A stretch of 35,394 nt of DNA, from positions 1 through 35,394 of the forward strand of contig JAQTQO010000015.1 of the NCBI GenBank assembly GCA_028712155.1. Direction: 5' to 3'. The position numbers were made by a program, and so were the translations under genes. Shown here piece after piece: positions 32,913 to 35,394 of the stretch; the stretch's first letter is position 1; each line of letters begins with the position of its first letter. The notes under the pieces were generated by a model. The model was not told the origin of the DNA. It did not search any database and was given only the letters and a program-made list of their open reading frames with translations. The stretch comes from Patescibacteria group bacterium (GTDB taxonomy: Bacteria > Patescibacteriota > Patescibacteriia > Buchananbacterales > GWA2-38-13).

Positions 32913-33091
32913 CATTGAATTTTTTTCTGATTCTACTGTTGTAATATTTTCATTTTTCAGGTAATTAGGATGTGCACTTTACATCACCTGGAATAACCAG
33001 TAAGGTATTGGGTTGCGTGTCTTCTATATATAGGCATTCACAATCTGACATTCCATACTTTAAATTCTTTACTCAATCATCAGTATCCACT

Positions 33092-35394
33092 ATGCCGTCA
33101 AACCAGACGTCGTGCACAAGACAAAAACCAATCGGATTCCAAATAACCCGATTGGTGAAGCGCTCGCGACACCTGGGAAAACCTTTGGCGGTTTTTTTGA
33201 TCCCGGTCATTGTCGCCAACACCGTACTCAGTTCATTTCTTTATTTGCCGTTCGGCAAAAATTCCCCGACGCAAACAGCGTCGGCCTGCGAGACTCCTCC
33301 GGCGCCGACCTGCACGGCATTTTCCCCCGGCTACTATAAAAACAACGAGGGATGCGACAACGGCACTGGGGCAAGCACCTGGGCCGCACAGATCAACGCG
33401 CTCTCCGACAGTTTGTCGGACGTGTTTGCGGTATTTGACGGCGCAGCGATGTGCGTACAGTACGCGGATACCTGCAGCGGCGGCACCGACGTAGAAAATG
33501 CCCGATGCAACGGCAAAATTCATTTGCTTGCCGACGAAGCCAACGTGGCGTCCGGCCGGATGGGCTCGGGCGTGCTCATCGACGGCGCCAATGACGGTAA
33601 TGCGGCATTCGGCAGCCTCGGCATCGGCGCAACGACCACCATCCAGCAAGCACTCGCAATTCTTGAACAGGTGATCGCCGACGCCGGCTCAACCAAAGAG
33701 CAGCTCGATAACGCGCAGTATGTCGCCGCCCGCATCCACACGTATTTTGAGACCGCGGCGCTGACCGTGTGTCCCCTGCCGACCCCGACACCGACCCCCA
33801 CACCGACACCGACGCCCACACCGACCCCGACCCCGGTCTGCGGGAATGAAGCGATCGAGGCCGGTGAAGCGTGCGACGACGGCAACCTCATCAACTTTGA
33901 CGGCTGCAACGTGCACTGCGAAAAAGAAAACTTTACCTGCGAGCATCCGGTCATTTTAGATTTTGAACGCGACGGAAGCAGCACCCCCATTCAGTCCGGC
34001 CAATTCCTCAAGGATGCATACGCCGCCATTGGCGTGACCATCACCGCCGTCAACGCCAACACTTCCGGCCCGACCAGCACGATCGCATTCGACTCCATTC
34101 ACCCGACCGGCGGTGCGCCCAGCCTCGACCACGGTACGCCCAATGAGTTCTACGGGGGCCCTGGTGTCGGTGCCGGCGGCGTGCCGAGCAACAACGTGCC
34201 GCTTTACAACCACCTGATCATGCCCAAAAACGTCACGGACGCAAACCATGACGGTTATGTGGATGACCCCACGGAGGATGCGGCGGGCACCGTAGACTTC
34301 ACGTTCGCCAATCCCGTGACCGTGCAGCAAGTCACCCTGATCGATATTGACCACGGTGAGGGCCTGCATCGCGTTATCGGCTACCGCGACGGCTCTTCGG
34401 TCAGCACCAGCACCCCGCCGACGTTCGGCGACAACAACGTCCAATACTTCAACCTCGATGCGACCAATCCAGTGGACCGGCTGCAATTGCACCTGGAAGA
34501 CTCGTTCGGCATCGACAACCTGGTCTACTGCCAGCTCCCGCCGCCGAAAACCTATTGCGGTGACCATAAGATTCAAACGCCCAACGACGACGGTATCACC
34601 GAGCAGTGCGACGACGGCAACCTCATCAACTTTGACGGCTGCAACGCGCACTGCGAAAAAGAAAACTTCACCTGCGAAAAGCCGGTCATTGTGGACTTCG
34701 AACGCGACGGCGACGGAAATGAAATTCACTCCGGGCAATTCCTCAAGGACGCCTACGCGGCGCTTGGCATCACCATTACCGCCGTCAACGCCAACACTTC
34801 CGGCCCGACCAGCACGATCGCATTCGACTCCCTCCATCCGACCGGCGGTGCGCCCAGCCTCGACCACGGTACGCCAAATGAATTCTTCGGCGGGCCGGGC
34901 GTGGGCGCGGGCGGATTCCCGAGCAACAACGTCCCCCTCTACAACCACCTGATCATGCCCAAGAACGTCACGGACGCAAACCATGACGGCTATGTGGATG
35001 ACCCCACGGAAGACGGCGCCGGGACGGTTTACTTCAAGTTCCAAAACCCCGTCAACGTCCAGCAAATCACCCTCATCGACATTGACCATGGGGCGGGAAG
35101 CCACCGTATCATCGGCTACCGTAACGACGCTTCGGTGAGCACCAGCACCCCGCCGACGTTCGGCGACAACAACGTCCAATACTTCAACCTCGATGCGACT
35201 AACCAGGTAGATCGCTTGAAACTGCATCTCGAGGATTCCTTTGGTATTGATAACCTGGTGTACTGCGCGCCTGGGCCAACTCCGACGCCCACACCTACTC
35301 CGACGCCTACCCCAACTCCCACACCAACCCCGACACCGACCCCCACGCCGACACCGACCCCGACCCCGACTCCAACACCAACGCCCACCCCCAC
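33092..35394 (+). CDS. Large repetitive surface protein, 3' end outside the window
   Basis: Absent from the ORF track because no stop is reached; the minus-strand ORFs listed here are shadows. From the ATG at 33092 the frame is open for 767 codons. Order: basic N-terminus, hydrophobic segment (PLAVFLIPVIVANTVLSSFLY), a Cys-containing domain at about 75-225 (GYYKNNEGCDNGTG) clearly homologous to one in the 1084-aa protein, a Pro-Thr linker, then two 245-aa repeats. Each repeat is a DUF4215-like EACDDGNLINFDGC motif plus a beta-sandwich (VILDFERDG to DSFGIDNLVYC). A Pro-Thr run reaches the window end. A probable exported adhesin. It is transcribed away from the parS region. Confidence 0.9.
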   Translation, partial: MPSNQTSCTRQKPIGFQITRLVKRSRHLGKPLAVFLIPVIVANTVLSSFLYLPFGKNSPTQTASACETPPAPTCTAFSPGYYKNNEGCDNGTGASTWAAQINALSDSLSDVFAVFDGAAMCVQYADTCSGGTDVENARCNGKIHLLADEANVASGRMGSGVLIDGANDGNAAFGSLGIGATTTIQQALAILEQVIADAGSTKEQLDNAQYVAARIHTYFETAALTVCPLPTPTPTPTPTPTPTPTPTPVCGNEAIEAGEACDDGNLINFDGCNVHCEKENFTCEHPVILDFERDGSSTPIQSGQFLKDAYAAIGVTITAVNANTSGPTSTIAFDSIHPTGGAPSLDHGTPNEFYGGPGVGAGGVPSNNVPLYNHLIMPKNVTDANHDGYVDDPTEDAAGTVDFTFANPVTVQQVTLIDIDHGEGLHRVIGYRDGSSVSTSTPPTFGDNNVQYFNLDATNPVDRLQLHLEDSFGIDNLVYCQLPPPKTYCGDHKIQTPNDDGITEQCDDGNLINFDGCNAHCEKENFTCEKPVIVDFERDGDGNEIHSGQFLKDAYAALGITITAVNANTSGPTSTIAFDSLHPTGGAPSLDHGTPNEFFGGPGVGAGGFPSNNVPLYNHLIMPKNVTDANHDGYVDDPTEDGAGTVYFKFQNPVNVQQITLIDIDHGAGSHRIIGYRNDASVSTSTPPTFGDNNVQYFNLDATNQVDRLKLHLEDSFGIDNLVYCAPGPTPTPTPTPTPTPTPTPTPTPTPTPTPTPTPTPTPTPTP
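33871..34605 (+). repeat. 735-bp tandem repeat, unit 1
   Basis: First copy of a 245-codon unit in the plus-strand surface gene. Offset to unit 2 is exactly 735 bp at both ends of the unit, with long identical stretches. Confidence 0.85.
34606..35270 (+). repeat. 735-bp tandem repeat, unit 2
   Basis: Second copy; instead of a third Cys-rich motif it leads into a long Pro-Thr linker. Differences to unit 1 are mostly synonymous or conservative. Confidence 0.85.

Larger units (their letters stand above)
32696..33091. other. Divergent AT-rich intergenic region, candidate origin-proximal segment
   Basis: 396 bp between divergently transcribed genes. It contains parS (32814-32829), a perfect DnaA box (32904-32912), AT-rich runs (32750-32800) and a TATATA stretch at 33025-33030 that may be the -10 for the plus-strand gene. 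No protein-coding gene seen. Confidence 0.55.

Noticed and set aside
12000-33000. LPXTG sorting signals
   Set aside because: No LPXTG-like motif before the C-terminal TM helices; anchoring appears to be by TM segments only.
33956-35227. 423-aa minus-strand ORF
   Set aside because: Antisense shadow of the plus-strand surface gene; repetitive Val/Arg-rich text without domains.
1-35394. UGA recoding as glycine, as in some CPR lineages
   Set aside because: TGA ends the 1243-aa and DUF4015 genes at sensible points and no in-frame TGA is needed in any gene.
1-35394. CRISPR arrays, tRNA or rRNA genes
   Set aside because: No regularly spaced repeats or cloverleaf sequences were found; the direct repeats are coding.

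Overview
The window looks like a chromosomal segment of a Patescibacteria (CPR)-type bacterium with a fairly GC-rich genome (mid to high 50s % by eye, not computed). The reasons are the compact, almost one-directional gene order, the scarcity of Shine-Dalgarno sequences, a fermentative PduL-AckA acetate module, and a large cluster of secreted proteins built from VWA, DUF11, SdrD-like, DUF4215-type Cys-rich, LTD and Pro/Thr-linker modules next to a SipW/ER-type signal peptidase. The phylum is inferred from gene content; there is no rRNA in the window. UGA is used as a normal stop.

Layout. (1) 1-1.5 kb: gpmI on the plus strand, cut by the window start. (2) 1.6-11.9 kb: a minus-strand housekeeping run, read from high to low coordinates as CAP-domain membrane protein, tandem histidine kinase, single-domain response regulator, PfkB kinase, pduL, ackA, murJ, lepA. 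It follows a good sigma-70-like promoter at 11.97-12.0 kb. (3) 12.0-20.4 kb, minus: a small basic ORF, a giant surface protein with two VWA domains split by one extra base in a G6 tract, a 1084-aa multi-domain secreted protein, a SipW-type signal peptidase, and a membrane-anchored beta-sandwich protein. (4) 20.5-26.4 kb, minus: four tandem paralogues sharing one SipW-type N-terminal module with six cysteines and carrying different C-terminal 'heads' (none, beta-sandwich, MopE-like plus beta domains, VWA). (5) 26.5-31.0 kb, minus: two further secreted or anchored proteins, a 531-aa DUF11 protein, and long intergenic leaders. These hold a multibranched structured RNA upstream of the 373-aa gene and a probable small RNA with its own promoter and intrinsic terminator. 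(6) 31.0-33.1 kb: an AT-rich stretch with a DUF4015 glycosidase-like gene, a near-perfect parS site and two perfect DnaA boxes. (7) 33.09 kb to the end: a plus-strand surface-protein gene, absent from the supplied ORF track because it runs off the window, with 735-bp tandem repeats and Pro-Thr linkers.

How the parts fit. The signal peptidase, its membrane companion and at least six exported proteins with the same 'A.EAH.INV.A.I' segment after the hydrophobic core form a plausible dedicated export and surface-assembly system. It is reminiscent of SipW-TasA, but with modular heads (VWA, MopE-like, DUF11) that suggest attachment or host contact. The switch of gene direction around the parS/DnaA-box region makes an origin-proximal location likely.
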